From Acidobacteriota bacterium (GTDB lineage Bacteria; Acidobacteriota; Terriglobia; Versatilivoradales; Versatilivoraceae): a stretch of 64,000 bases of DNA. The position numbers and the translations under genes were made by a program. Position 1 is the stretch's first letter, and each line of letters opens with the position of its first letter. Below are positions 1 to 8,093 of the stretch, one piece after another. The stretch is taken from contig JAPPDF010000035.1 of assembly GCA_028875575.1 (NCBI GenBank), positions 22,862 through 86,861 on the forward strand. The letters run 5' to 3'. The notes under the pieces were generated by a model that saw only the letters and a list, made by a program, of their open reading frames with translations, did not search any database and was not told where the DNA came from.

Positions 1-371
1 GCAAGCACCTTTTGAAACTTGACGATCTCCGGCTGCAGCTTCCGCCGAATGGTCGTGTCCAGATCGTGGGCGTAGATCTCATCCTGATACTTCACGCTGT
101 AGCTGAACCTGGTGTCGATGAGTTGGATCCGGTGCTGTTTCATGAATTGAACGATGTGGTGATACACCCTGGGGATGCAGGCAGTCACCGAAATGTCGAA
201 GGGGATGGAAGTCCCATCCGCCTGAGGCATGTCGACCGTAACCGCATTGCCGCCGATGCGGTCGTTGGCTTCGTAGAGCCGAAAGTCGAATCGGTCCGGA
301 TGCCTGTTCAGCGCCCAGGCGACCCCCAGGCCGGAGATCCCGGCGCCGATGATGGCTATTCTCTTGGGCAT
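1..371 (-). CDS. FAD-dependent amine-oxidase-like oxidoreductase, N-terminal part only
   Basis: Reading leftward from ATG at 371, the first residues are MPKRIAIIGAGISGLGVAWA, a dinucleotide-binding fold with GxGxxG at about residues 9-14, followed by LYEANDRIGGNAVTV, the second FAD-contact motif of amine-oxidase-type flavoproteins. About 123 residues are present; the rest lies beyond the left edge. The family (COG2907-like, often called NAD/FAD-dependent protein) oxidises or isomerises small molecules or lipids in the cytoplasm, but the substrate cannot be read from this part. A longer antisense-like frame starting a few bases upstream lacks any domain and was not used. Confidence 0.8.
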   Translation of the reverse strand, partial: MPKRIAIIGAGISGLGVAWALNRHPDRFDFRLYEANDRIGGNAVTVDMPQADGTSIPFDISVTACIPRVYHHIVQFMKQHRIQLIDTRFSYSVKYQDEIYAHDLDTTIRRKLQPEIVKFQKVL

Positions 372-457
372 GGAGCATTCCAGGGGCTGGCGCCCAGGTG
401 GCTATCGCTCGAAAATTTCTTGATGACCAAACCGCAGGTGCATACCGTGACGGACCC

Positions 458-1768
458 TCAAGGCTTCACCAGGGAGCCGTCCACTGCCCGGACCGTGGTC
501 CAATCGGCGTTGCGGTGGTCGTCCGCCAGGGGGTAGCGGCCGGCCATGGCCTCGTCGATGTCGATGCCCAGGCCCGGACCGTCGCTGCCGTAGAGGTAGC
601 CGCCGCGAATGCGGGCCGTCCCCGGCATCAGCTCGTGAACTTCTTCCGGAAAGACATTGTCCTCCTGGATGCCGAAGCTGGGGATGGTCAAGTCCACGTG
701 GTAGGCCGCCAACTGATTCACCGGATCGTTCTCGCCGCCTTCCTGCCAGGCCGTCCGGACCCCAAACTGCTCGCACAGAGCTGCAATCTTCCTGGCCTGG
801 GTGATCCCTCCAATGGCGCAGACCCGACAACGGATGAAGTCGATCAGGCGCTCGGAAATCAGGGGCCGCCATTCATGGGGGTGAGTGAACAACTCCCCCA
901 TGGCCATGGGGGTGGAGGTGAGAGCCCGGATTTGCCGAAAGTAATCGATCTGCTCGGGCGGGAGAATGTCTTCCACAAAGAACATGCGAATGGGCTGCAT
1001 GCGCCTGGCGAACTCCAGGGCCAGCGTCGGCGTCAGGTGTTCGTGGACGTCGTGGAGAAGCTTGACCTGCCAGCCCAGCTTTTCCCTCACCTGCTCAAAC
1101 ATTTTGGGGACCGTCTCCAGGTAGCGTTCCTCGTCGAAGGCCGGACCCCGGAAACCGCTCTCGGGTCGGCTCCCCTCTCCCGGCGGCACGAAGCCGCCTC
1201 CACCGTAGCCGCCTCCCATCTGAACACGAATGTGCCGAAAACCCTGCTCCATGTACGACTGCACACCTTCCACGCAGGCTTCGGGGGTCTCGCCGCTGGC
1301 GTGGGCGTAGAGAGGCACCGCGTCCCGGACTTTTCCGCCCAGAAGCTGATAGAGCGGCATGTTGGCCCGCTTGCCCTTGATGTCCCAGAGGGCCATATCC
1401 AGAGCCGCCTGGGCAACGTTGGTGACGCTTCCGTTGCGCCAGTAGGAACGGACATGGGTCCACTGCCACAGGTCCTCGATGCGCTCGGGATCCTTGCCAA
1501 CCCAGAAGGGACCCAGGTGTTTTTCGATGGCGGCCTTGACGGCCCAGGAAAGGTAGGCGTTGTTGGCCGACCCCAGCCCGTAGAGTCCGGGCTCGCTGGT
1601 GATGACCTTGACGAAAACCCAGGAATAGTGGGGCCGCGGGCTGGTGGCGATGACCTTGACCTCCCGGATCTTCAGCGGAGGCAATCCGCGGGTGGCCTGG
1701 GCGTAGGGCTCGCCGGCCCACCAGGGGTTCACCAGGGCCGTCTTGAGAATCTCCCTGCGGTTGAGCAT
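458..1768 (-). CDS. Enolase-superfamily dehydratase, mannonate dehydratase (ManD/RspA) type
   Basis: A 436-residue member of the mandelate racemase/muconate-lactonising fold. The motif HDVHEHLTP at 239-247 is the ManD/RspA signature. The three expected Mg ligands are D240, E266 (FVEDILPPE) and E292 (MGELF), with H242 as the likely acid. ManD enzymes dehydrate D-mannonate or D-gluconate to 2-keto-3-deoxy-gluconate; some members are nearly inactive, so the sugar acid is uncertain. The start MLNRREILK looks like a Tat motif, but no convincing hydrophobic stretch follows, so export is doubtful; it may be a relic leader. TlpA-like protein lies 40 bases upstream on the same strand. A second, unrelated mannonate dehydratase type is at 45463-46401. 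Confidence 0.85.
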   Translation of the reverse strand: MLNRREILKTALVNPWWAGEPYAQATRGLPPLKIREVKVIATSPRPHYSWVFVKVITSEPGLYGLGSANNAYLSWAVKAAIEKHLGPFWVGKDPERIEDLWQWTHVRSYWRNGSVTNVAQAALDMALWDIKGKRANMPLYQLLGGKVRDAVPLYAHASGETPEACVEGVQSYMEQGFRHIRVQMGGGYGGGGFVPPGEGSRPESGFRGPAFDEERYLETVPKMFEQVREKLGWQVKLLHDVHEHLTPTLALEFARRMQPIRMFFVEDILPPEQIDYFRQIRALTSTPMAMGELFTHPHEWRPLISERLIDFIRCRVCAIGGITQARKIAALCEQFGVRTAWQEGGENDPVNQLAAYHVDLTIPSFGIQEDNVFPEEVHELMPGTARIRGGYLYGSDGPGLGIDIDEAMAGRYPLADDHRNADWTTVRAVDGSLVKP

Positions 1769-1808
1769 GACGCTTGCCTCCTTGAGGAGAGTCCGGGCGT
1801 GTTTGAGA

Positions 1809-2369
1809 CTACGGCTTCCCCAGCACCCTTTCCATCAGGGCCCGAACCCGCCGCAGCCACACTTCCCCATGCCCATTCAAGCTCTGCACCGACCGCCTCC
1901 CCTTGGGATCGATGAGCCAGTTCTGCGGAACCTCGCTGACGGGATGAATCTTCTCGGCCAACTGGAAGGAGCGGATCACCGGAAAGGTGTAACCGCCGGC
2001 TTGCATGTATCCCGGGACCAGTCTTGGGTCCTCGTCCAGGTTGAGAGTCAGCACCTGCAACCCGGGGACGTTCTCGAAAGCCTCGTGGAGCCTCTGCACG
2101 TAGGGGAGCTCCACCCGGCAGGGAGCGCACCAGGTGGCCCAGACGTTGATCAGGGTCACCCTTCCCTTCAGGTCAGACAGCGTCCAGGTCCTTCCCTTCA
2201 GGTCCTTCAGCTCGAACTCGGGCAGCGGTCGCTCGAACCTCAGCCTTTTCGAGCGATCGGGCCTTCGGTTCTCGGCAGTACCGGAGAGACTGACCGCGGG
2301 GAGCAGCAACAGCACCAAGGCTGCCACCGTCAGAAAGCGGAGGATGGGGTGAGATAGCTGGAATGTCAT
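1809..2369 (-). CDS. TlpA/ResA-type thioredoxin-fold protein
   Basis: 186 residues. Start chosen at MTFQLSHPIL because a membrane segment follows directly (residues 8-28), giving an anchored or secreted protein. The thioredoxin active site WCAPC is present with C81 and C84, preceded by LINVWAT, and the usual cis-proline region is VPQNWLID. TlpA/ResA proteins reduce disulfides outside the cytoplasm, for example in cytochrome c maturation, which would suit the multiheme cytochromes at 18589-20538. That link is inference, since the genes are not adjacent. The dehydratase gene follows on the same strand. Confidence 0.85.
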   Translation of the reverse strand: MTFQLSHPILRFLTVAALVLLLLPAVSLSGTAENRRPDRSKRLRFERPLPEFELKDLKGRTWTLSDLKGRVTLINVWATWCAPCRVELPYVQRLHEAFENVPGLQVLTLNLDEDPRLVPGYMQAGGYTFPVIRSFQLAEKIHPVSEVPQNWLIDPKGRRSVQSLNGHGEVWLRRVRALMERVLGKP

Positions 2370-2676
2370 GATCGCAGTCGACTTGGCACCAGGATGGAAA
2401 GGTGTCTCACCTCGGAAACGGCCACCAAAAAACTCTAGCATAAGGCTTCAGGTATGGTTGTTCCAGCCAGAAATCGTCAGGAGGCCGGCGAGCGGAGGTG
2501 GCCTCATTCAACCCTTCTGCCTGCTCTGCGCAGAGATTCGCCAACACCGAAATCGGCTCAAAAAGGTGGGGCCCCCTCTCAGAAACTATGCGACAGACAG
2601 GCCGGGTGATACTCTCCCATAAGGAACAATCCTGTTATCGCTGAACGACCGAATCATCGATCGAGAGACAGTTGAG
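2370..2676. other. Intergenic region between divergent genes
   Basis: 307 bases between the TlpA-like gene (minus) and arfB (plus). It must hold both promoters. No convincing -35/-10 pair, repeat or RNA structure was seen. Confidence 0.5.
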
Positions 2677-3117
2677 ATGGCATCGAAGCTGCGAGACCTG
2701 CGGATTTCACCGAGGCGTCTGCTGCCTGCCGGACTGCTGAGTACGACATTCTCCCGCTCGGGAGGGCCGGGAGGCCAGCACGTCAACAAGGTGGAGACCA
2801 GGGTGGACCTTCGGTTGGACCTTGAAGGCGCCGCCGAAGTAATCGGCAATCCCTCGGTGGAACGCATCCGAACCAAGCTGGCGACTCGGCTCGACCGGCA
2901 GGGCAATCTGCGGGTCGTCAGCGGCAAGCATCGCCTCCAGGGTCAAAACCTGGAAGCAGCCCTGGACAGGATGGAGACCCTGATCCGGGAGGCTCTGGCC
3001 CGGCCCCGCAAGCGCCTCCCCACCGAACCCACCGGAGGGAGCCGCGAGCGCCGCCTTGCCGACAAGAAGCGCAGGGGGCGGCTGAAGAAGGACCGCACCA
3101 CGCCGCCTGAGGAGTAG
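2677..3117 (+). CDS. arfB: Alternative ribosome-rescue factor ArfB (peptidyl-tRNA hydrolase)
   Basis: 146 residues, the usual length for ArfB/YaeJ. The catalytic loop SGGPGGQHVNK holds GGQ at 32-34, which hydrolyses peptidyl-tRNA on stalled ribosomes as in class I release factors. The C-terminal tail (about 105-146) is rich in Arg and Lys (RERRLADKKRRGRLKKDR) and is the part that enters the empty mRNA channel in ArfB. The lack of a codon-recognition domain separates it from RF1/RF2. The gene stands alone on the plus strand and converges with the aldolase gene 13 bases away. The ribosome-binding site is weak. Confidence 0.92.
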   Translation: MASKLRDLRISPRRLLPAGLLSTTFSRSGGPGGQHVNKVETRVDLRLDLEGAAEVIGNPSVERIRTKLATRLDRQGNLRVVSGKHRLQGQNLEAALDRMETLIREALARPRKRLPTEPTGGSRERRLADKKRRGRLKKDRTTPPEE

Positions 3118-3130
3118 GCTAACCTCCCTC

Positions 3131-3931
3131 TCACTCCCATGCACCCTCAAGCTCGTCCGGTTTCTTCCCCCGATGGATGATGTCCGCCAAGGCGCGGGTG
3201 GTTCGGGCCGGGTCGGAACTCTGCCAGACGTTTCGCCCCAGAGCCACCCCGGCGGCTCCGCAATCCATGGCCGCCCTGACCATCTCCAGCATGTCAAGGG
3301 TGGTCCCCTTCCTGGGTCCCCCCGCCACCACCACCGGTACCGGGCAGGTGGCCACCAGCTTCTCGAAAGTCCGCGGGTCTCCCGTATAGGAGGTCTTGAC
3401 GATGTCGGCGCCCAACTCGGCCCCGGCGCGAGCCGCCAGCAACTCGGCCTCGGCGCCACGCTGCTTCAGCAGCTCCTCGGTCGGGTACATCATGGCCAGC
3501 AGGGGGAGGCTCCAGCGTTGGCACTCCTCGGTCACCCGGCGGAAGTTGTCGAGCATGTGCCTCTCGTGGGGCGAGCCCACCATGACCTGAACCGAAATGG
3601 CGTCGGCGGCCTGCTTCAGGGCGTACTCGACGCTGCTGATCAGGGTGAGGTCGTTTTCGCCGGTGATGATATTGCTCAGATTGAAGACCGAGCCGCAGCG
3701 GTTCGCGTACTTGGGGTAGAGGTTCCCCGCCATTCCCGCGTTGAAGATGACGGCGTCGGCCCCCCCGGCCACCACTCGCCGCACCGTTTCACGGGGGTCC
3801 TCGATACCCGCCATGGGGCCCAGGATGACGCCATGGTCCAGAGGGATCATCACTGTTTTGCCGGTACCGGGATTGACAATGCGATCGTAGCGGACCTTCT
3901 TGCCGACGTCGACGGTTCGTTCCTTGCTCAT
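3131..3931 (-). CDS. DhnA-type class I aldolase
   Basis: 266 residues from ATG at 3931, which overlaps the kinase stop by 4 bases. This is the DhnA/FbaB/LsrF family: LDHG at 31-34, Schiff-base lysine in IVKTSYTGD (K179), phosphate-binding GGPRKG at 204-209 and GRNVWQ at 232-237. These enzymes cleave or form ketose phosphates; relatives include fructose-bisphosphate aldolase, the autoinducer-2 thiolase LsrF and archaeal ADH synthase. Coupling to a PfkB kinase suggests that the kinase phosphorylates a sugar which the aldolase then splits. The exact sugar is not determined by the sequence. Confidence 0.88.
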   Translation of the reverse strand: MSKERTVDVGKKVRYDRIVNPGTGKTVMIPLDHGVILGPMAGIEDPRETVRRVVAGGADAVIFNAGMAGNLYPKYANRCGSVFNLSNIITGENDLTLISSVEYALKQAADAISVQVMVGSPHERHMLDNFRRVTEECQRWSLPLLAMMYPTEELLKQRGAEAELLAARAGAELGADIVKTSYTGDPRTFEKLVATCPVPVVVAGGPRKGTTLDMLEMVRAAMDCGAAGVALGRNVWQSSDPARTTRALADIIHRGKKPDELEGAWE

Positions 3932-4875
3932 GGCTGGCTCCCTTCCGGCCCATCCGTTTGAAAGTAGCGTGAATTCCTGTCCCGGAGAAATCGAAGGGCC
4001 TGTTGTCGATCGGGAATGCCGGTTCGGCCCCCCAGCCGCCTGCACTTGATGGCCGCCACCGCCGAGGCGAACTCGACCGTTTTCATCAGTTCCCACTGCT
4101 GCAGCATCCCGTAGATAAAGGCACCGTGGAAGACATCGCCCGCCCCGGTGGTATCCACCGCCTCCACCGGAAAGGCGGGATGCTGGAACCTCCGCCCCTC
4201 AGCCTGTCCGCGACAGCCCTGTTCCCCCAGGGTGACCAGCACCACCGAAGGTCCGTAGTCCAGCAAGCGGTCGATGGCCCGGTCCGGGTCTTCTGTTTTG
4301 GCAAAAGAGCCGGCAAAGGCCAGCGAGGCAATCAGGACGTCTGTCCGCCGCAGCACCTCGGAGATGTCGCCTTCCAGGGCCAGAACATCGGCATCCAGCA
4401 CCACCGGCACCCCCGCCCGCCGGGCCCGCCCGGCGGCTGCCACTGCGGCTGCTCGGTGAATCCCGTCCAGGTGCAGGACCCTGGCCTGCTCGATCAACCC
4501 CGGCGGCAACTGCGACGGCAGCAACTCGCTAAAGGTGGGCACGCAGGCCAGAATGCTGCGCTGCCCGGTGGCTCGGTCCACCAGCACGACCGAGGCCTGG
4601 GAGAGAGCGCCTGGCTCCACCAGGAGGTGGCTGGTGTCGACCCCGAATTGATCCAGTTCCCTGCGAATGAAGTTGCCGAAGGCGTCGTCACCGACCTTGC
4701 CGGCGCAGGCCACCGAGCACCCCAATCGCGCCAGGGTGACCAGGGCGGTGGCCACCTCGCCACCTCCCTGCTGCCGGGTCTCGAGCATGCGGATCTCCTC
4801 ATCCGGCCCCGGCATGTGCGGCACCACACCCAGCAGGTCGAAGCAGCAACACCCCAATCCCACCACGTCAACCAT
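3928..4875 (-). CDS. PfkB-family carbohydrate kinase
   Basis: 315 residues from ATG at 4875 (MVDVVGLG). The ribokinase fold shows a GGG substrate loop near residue 38 (QQGGGEVATAL) and the catalytic anion-hole motif DTTGAGD at 241-247, with D247 as base. The family phosphorylates sugars or nucleosides with ATP in the cytoplasm. It precedes and overlaps the aldolase by 4 bases, so the two are surely translated together. An upstream in-frame extension runs through a 14-base tandem repeat and encodes only repeated Lys-Leu-Pro-Pro-Ser text, so it was rejected as coding. Confidence 0.88.
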   Translation of the reverse strand: MVDVVGLGCCCFDLLGVVPHMPGPDEEIRMLETRQQGGGEVATALVTLARLGCSVACAGKVGDDAFGNFIRRELDQFGVDTSHLLVEPGALSQASVVLVDRATGQRSILACVPTFSELLPSQLPPGLIEQARVLHLDGIHRAAAVAAAGRARRAGVPVVLDADVLALEGDISEVLRRTDVLIASLAFAGSFAKTEDPDRAIDRLLDYGPSVVLVTLGEQGCRGQAEGRRFQHPAFPVEAVDTTGAGDVFHGAFIYGMLQQWELMKTVEFASAVAAIKCRRLGGRTGIPDRQQALRFLRDRNSRYFQTDGPEGSQP

Positions 4876-4885
4876 CACGCCTCGC

Positions 4886-4948
4886 GAAGTTTGAAGGATG
4901 AAGTTTGAAGGGGGAAGTTTGAAGTTTGAAGGAGGAAGTTTGAAGGAG
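4886..4948. repeat. 14-base tandem repeat, unit GAAGTTTGAAGGAG
   Basis: Four near-perfect 14-base units plus a 7-base partial copy lie directly upstream of the kinase start codon. Units differ only in the last bases (GGAT, GGGG, GGAG, GGAG). A looser copy of the complement, with CTTCAAACTCC, appears near 5045-5057. In the mRNA of the kinase this would be an unstructured pyrimidine-rich leader. Confidence 0.85.
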
Positions 4949-5064
4949 GAAGGACATAGTGAGAAGTTTAGAGTCACTGCTGTCTGTTCTTCATTTCCTT
5001 GATCCGGCAGATCCGACTTCCCGCTTCCTTTTTCTTACTTCTACCTTCAAACTCCTGACTTATT

Positions 5065-5445
5065 TCAGGCGCTCATCGTGCGAATCCCATAGCGGGGAAT
5101 TCGAATATCCCGGGTGACGAGGATCAGTCCCTCCACCTGAGCCTGCGCGATCAGCATTCGGTCGAACGGGTCTCCGTGATGCGGCGGAAGCGCGCCCGCC
5201 TGCTCGGCGTGAAGAAACGTGAGATTCAGAGGGATGAAGTCTTGTGCCTTGACCGCCGCTTCCAGATTATCTGGAGCCTTCAGTTTCCCCAGCGCCCGCT
5301 TGACGGCGATCTCCCAGCCGCTGACCGAGCTGACAAAAACCTCGTTCTGTTGGCACTCAATGGATTGAAAAGCGTCTCTGTGTAGTTCATCGGGGTCGGT
5401 CAACCACCATAGGACGGTGTGAGTATCCAGCAGTAGACGCGCCAC
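5065..5445 (-). CDS. PIN-domain toxin, VapC-like (Sll0205 type)
   Basis: 126 residues starting with GTG at 5445, which shares one base with the antitoxin stop (TAGTG). The PIN fold is clear: LLDTHTVLWWL with D7, SVSGWEIAVK with the second acid, HGDPFDRMLIAQA with the third and VTRDIRI with the fourth. PIN toxins are Mg-dependent RNases that cut tRNA or rRNA sites. The gene is translationally coupled to the Phd-type antitoxin, the standard toxin-antitoxin arrangement. Confidence 0.9.
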   Translation of the reverse strand: MARLLLDTHTVLWWLTDPDELHRDAFQSIECQQNEVFVSSVSGWEIAVKRALGKLKAPDNLEAAVKAQDFIPLNLTFLHAEQAGALPPHHGDPFDRMLIAQAQVEGLILVTRDIRIPRYGIRTMSA

Positions 5446-5702
5446 TATTCGTCTTCGTCCGGAAAGATTTTGGAGTTGTAGAACGAATCGATCACTTCCT
5501 GGGGAGTCTCGTCAAAATCCGGAGCAATCCAGATTTGTCCCTTCAGCGCCCCAGGTTTGCGCCTGACTTTCCGCTCACGGTAGGGCACCAGGCGCAGATA
5601 AGGCTCGCCGGCCTTGGCGATCACGATCTGCTCGCCGTCCCAGGCCAACTTTCCCAGCCGCGAGAGCTGCGACTTGGCTTCGTGCATGTTGACTTTCTTC
5701 AT
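5445..5702 (-). CDS. Phd/YefM-type antitoxin
   Basis: 85 residues from ATG at 5702 (MKKVNMHEAKSQLSRLG). The start NMHEAKSQLS and the segment EQIVIAKAGEPYLRLVPY are typical of the Phd/YefM DNA-binding domain; the acidic tail (TPQEVIDSFYNSKIFPDEDE) would wrap the toxin. It precedes the PIN gene with a one-base overlap. Such antitoxins repress their own promoter, usually with the toxin as co-repressor. A longer frame upstream is low-quality sequence and was not used. Confidence 0.9.
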   Translation of the reverse strand: MKKVNMHEAKSQLSRLGKLAWDGEQIVIAKAGEPYLRLVPYRERKVRRKPGALKGQIWIAPDFDETPQEVIDSFYNSKIFPDEDE

Positions 5703-5844
5703 GGGAAATCCAATATAGCTAAGTCTAGCTAAGGCTGTCAAGCCGGAAGAAGGGAATCGAAGCGATACTTCAACCGCTTGTCGCCTTCCTCCCAACCCAT
5801 CCCTGGATTGACCCTCCGGTGCGTTAACTACCGATAAGCCGCTG

Positions 5845-6483
5845 TCACTCCGACTTCGGTTTCGACCTGCGGCGACGCGATTGCCGGGCCGCATGATCTT
5901 CCGGGGTAATCTTGCCTATGGCTTCCATCTCGCGAATAAAGGCTCGATAGTCCCCCAACAATGCGGTCACGTCATCCTCCACAGCCGGATACCGGGAGAA
6001 GGCACACTCCCGAACGCCCCGCACCACAACCACTTGAGGGTCCCCGGAATAACCGCGGATGAAGAACTGATACCGAAACCGCTCCGCCTGCGGATAGAGC
6101 ACGAAATAGGAGCGCCACTGAACACTCCCCGAATACTTCTCCACCTTGGGGTAACGACTCAGCAACTTGTAATCCAGAATGGTCTTGCCCCGAATGGCAT
6201 CCAGACGGCCAACCAGCCTCACAGTCTCCCCGCCAATGGCAAACTCCCGGGACAAGGACACCTCGCAGGAATCGGGCTTGATCGGAATGAAATCCAGTTT
6301 GAATACAATCCGGTCGGCGTAGTCGCGACCTCCAGTCTCCAGAAACCTGTGAAACCTGGTGCCGGCCCGCATTGCCGGCGTCGGAGGAATCAGTCGCTTC
6401 CAGCGCGCCAACCACTCTTCGAACGCCTGGTCGGTTTCCCTGAACCTCCTGAAGTCGGCCAGCTCGGTAACCGAAACCCTCAT
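5845..6483 (-). CDS. RecB/Cas4-type PD-(D/E)XK nuclease
   Basis: 212 residues from ATG at 6483, with a good ribosome-binding site (GGAAGGGA). Motifs of the RecB-family nuclease fold are in order: GTRFHRFLE with H45, GRLDAI with D95, LDYK with D104 and K106, and Q122-xxx-Y126. The C terminus is basic (RQSRRRRSKPKSE), fitting nucleic-acid binding. It is a stand-alone single-domain nuclease; no Cas genes or helicase are nearby. It sits just downstream of a VapB-like antitoxin gene (62-base gap, same strand), raising the possibility that this nuclease is the partner. Confidence 0.75.
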   Translation of the reverse strand: MRVSVTELADFRRFRETDQAFEEWLARWKRLIPPTPAMRAGTRFHRFLETGGRDYADRIVFKLDFIPIKPDSCEVSLSREFAIGGETVRLVGRLDAIRGKTILDYKLLSRYPKVEKYSGSVQWRSYFVLYPQAERFRYQFFIRGYSGDPQVVVVRGVRECAFSRYPAVEDDVTALLGDYRAFIREMEAIGKITPEDHAARQSRRRRSKPKSE

Positions 6484-6545
6484 AGTCCCTTCCCATAAAT
6501 TGCTCGGCACTCAGATGGCGAATCCAGACCGAGTACCGACCTGAA

Positions 6546-6743
6546 TCATCTCAAGCGAACCTGCCGGCGCGGGACCGATTTCAGTTGTGGCTCGGTTCCG
6601 ACAAGACGCGCCAACCGCCGAGCGCTTTCACGCTCATTGAGCGCACCCAACCCTTCCCGGATCAGTGCCGACTTGCTCGTCAGGCCGGTAAGGCGTTGAG
6701 CTTCTTCCAGCAAGCGGTCATCAATGTTGACGGTAGTTTTCAT
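6546..6743 (-). CDS. VapB-like antitoxin (ribbon-helix-helix type)
   Basis: 65 residues from ATG at 6743: MKTTVNIDDRLLEEAQRLTG followed by TSKSALIREGLGALNERES. This is the DUF2191/VapB pattern, a short DNA-binding strand-helix-helix followed by a toxin-binding tail (QLKSVPRRQVRLR). No PIN toxin follows it; the next gene downstream is the RecB-type nuclease. The 292 bases upstream, up to the hydrolase at 7036, contain no gene and must carry the divergent promoters. Confidence 0.8.
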   Translation of the reverse strand: MKTTVNIDDRLLEEAQRLTGLTSKSALIREGLGALNERESARRLARLVGTEPQLKSVPRRQVRLR

Positions 6744-7035
6744 CCGATTCCCCTGTCTCAAGGTGTTAACCACGCGCCGCATGGGTCGTATACATCTAAG
6801 ATTACAACATCTTGGTGATGGCATTCATTCCTGGTTGGTGTTCGGAAAGTCTTCGAAGAATCAGCAGGAATGCCCGGTGATTGCTCCACCGATTGGGCTT
6901 GATGGCCATGGCTCGTTGGCATAGCCTTGTCGCGGCTCCGCGGCGGCGCAGAGCAATGGACTCGGCTGGGACCGCCGCCCGAGGTCAGGGCCTGCACAGT
7001 CCCTGCAGCATTGGGACAAGAGAGAACCCGACTCC

Positions 7036-8076
7036 ATGCTCCTGCGCCCACTCATTCACACTCTGGAGAGGCGGTTCCACCAGAGGGACATCGACCGCCG
7101 CCTGGTCAGACCCTTCGAATGGGGAGAAGAATTCCTCGGTGGCGCGCACCCGGGCGGCGACCCGCTCCAACGCATTCAAGAGCACAACCGGCAGGCCCTG
7201 GCCGCCAGCCAAACCTACTTCGCCCCTCCACCCTCCGAGCCCGGCCAATTCGATTTCGACGGCTTCTGGCTGCGCTTTCCCAGCGCCATCCGGACGCCCT
7301 ATCCCGAAAACAACACCGTGCATGCGCGCTACTATCCGGGAGGCGAGATGGCCGCCATCGTCCTTCCACAGTGGAACGGCGACGAGCAGGCCCACGTCGG
7401 ACTCTGCAAGGCATTGCAGCGCTTCGGTGTCGGCGCCCTGCGTCTCAGCCTGCCCTACCACGACCGGCGCCGCCCGGACGGCCTGGAACGCGCCGACTAC
7501 ATGGTGGGCCCCAACATCGGCCGCACCATCCAGGCAGTCCGGCAGGCAGTCCTGGACGTGCGTCGAGCCGCCGACTGGCTGGCAGTCCAGGGGATTCGTC
7601 GCATCGGGCTGCTGGGAACCAGCATCGGTTCCTGCGTGGGCTGGCTGGCCTTTGTGCACGATCCGCGGCTCGACCTGGGGGCCTTCAACCACGTGTCGAG
7701 TTACTTTGGAGACGTGGTGTGGCGGGGAATCACCACCTCCCATATCCGCAAGACCCTGGAACGGCACATGACCCTGGAGGAAGTTCGCGAAGCCTGGCTG
7801 GCGCTGAGCCCGATTGCCTACGTCTCCAGGCTCAGAGGCAATTCACGCCCCATGCTGATGCTTTCGACCCTCTACGACCTGTCTTTCCCTCCCGACCTCT
7901 CGCGGCGGCTCTTCGACCAGGTGGAGCGTGAGCAAATCCGGGTGCAAAAGGTCTTTCTTCCCTGCGGGCACTATACCGGGGGAAGACCGCCGTTCAGCTA
8001 CCTGACCGGCTACCACCTCGTCAACTTCTTTCGCCGCCAGCGGGAGGCCTTTCTCAAGAGCGAATCCGCGGCCTGA
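7036..8076 (+). CDS. Alpha/beta hydrolase, ABHD18-like
   Basis: 346 residues. The nucleophile elbow is GTSIGS at 194-199 with S196; a strand before it reads RRIGLLG. The likely catalytic histidine is H312 in LPCGHYTGG. The family resembles eukaryotic ABHD18 (DUF2048) and bacterial relatives of unknown substrate. No signal peptide is visible, so it acts in the cytoplasm. It stands alone on the plus strand and converges with the M81 gene 17 bases away. Confidence 0.8.
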   Translation: MLLRPLIHTLERRFHQRDIDRRLVRPFEWGEEFLGGAHPGGDPLQRIQEHNRQALAASQTYFAPPPSEPGQFDFDGFWLRFPSAIRTPYPENNTVHARYYPGGEMAAIVLPQWNGDEQAHVGLCKALQRFGVGALRLSLPYHDRRRPDGLERADYMVGPNIGRTIQAVRQAVLDVRRAADWLAVQGIRRIGLLGTSIGSCVGWLAFVHDPRLDLGAFNHVSSYFGDVVWRGITTSHIRKTLERHMTLEEVREAWLALSPIAYVSRLRGNSRPMLMLSTLYDLSFPPDLSRRLFDQVEREQIRVQKVFLPCGHYTGGRPPFSYLTGYHLVNFFRRQREAFLKSESAA

Positions 8077-8093
8077 CCGACGAGCGCCAGTCG

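Noticed and set aside
398..1915. Long plus-strand frame opposite the mannonate-dehydratase-type gene
   Set aside because: It is antisense to a gene with complete catalytic motifs, and its translation has no domain. Similar long antisense frames (for example 61403-63025, 22081-23028) are expected in GC-rich DNA.
4876..4977. Upstream extension of the PfkB kinase through the tandem repeat
   Set aside because: The encoded text is a direct translation of the DNA repeat, and the conserved kinase start MVDVVGLG has its own ATG.
5845..6483. Cas4 of a CRISPR system
   Set aside because: The nuclease lacks a Cys cluster for an iron-sulfur centre, and no repeats or other cas genes occur in the window.
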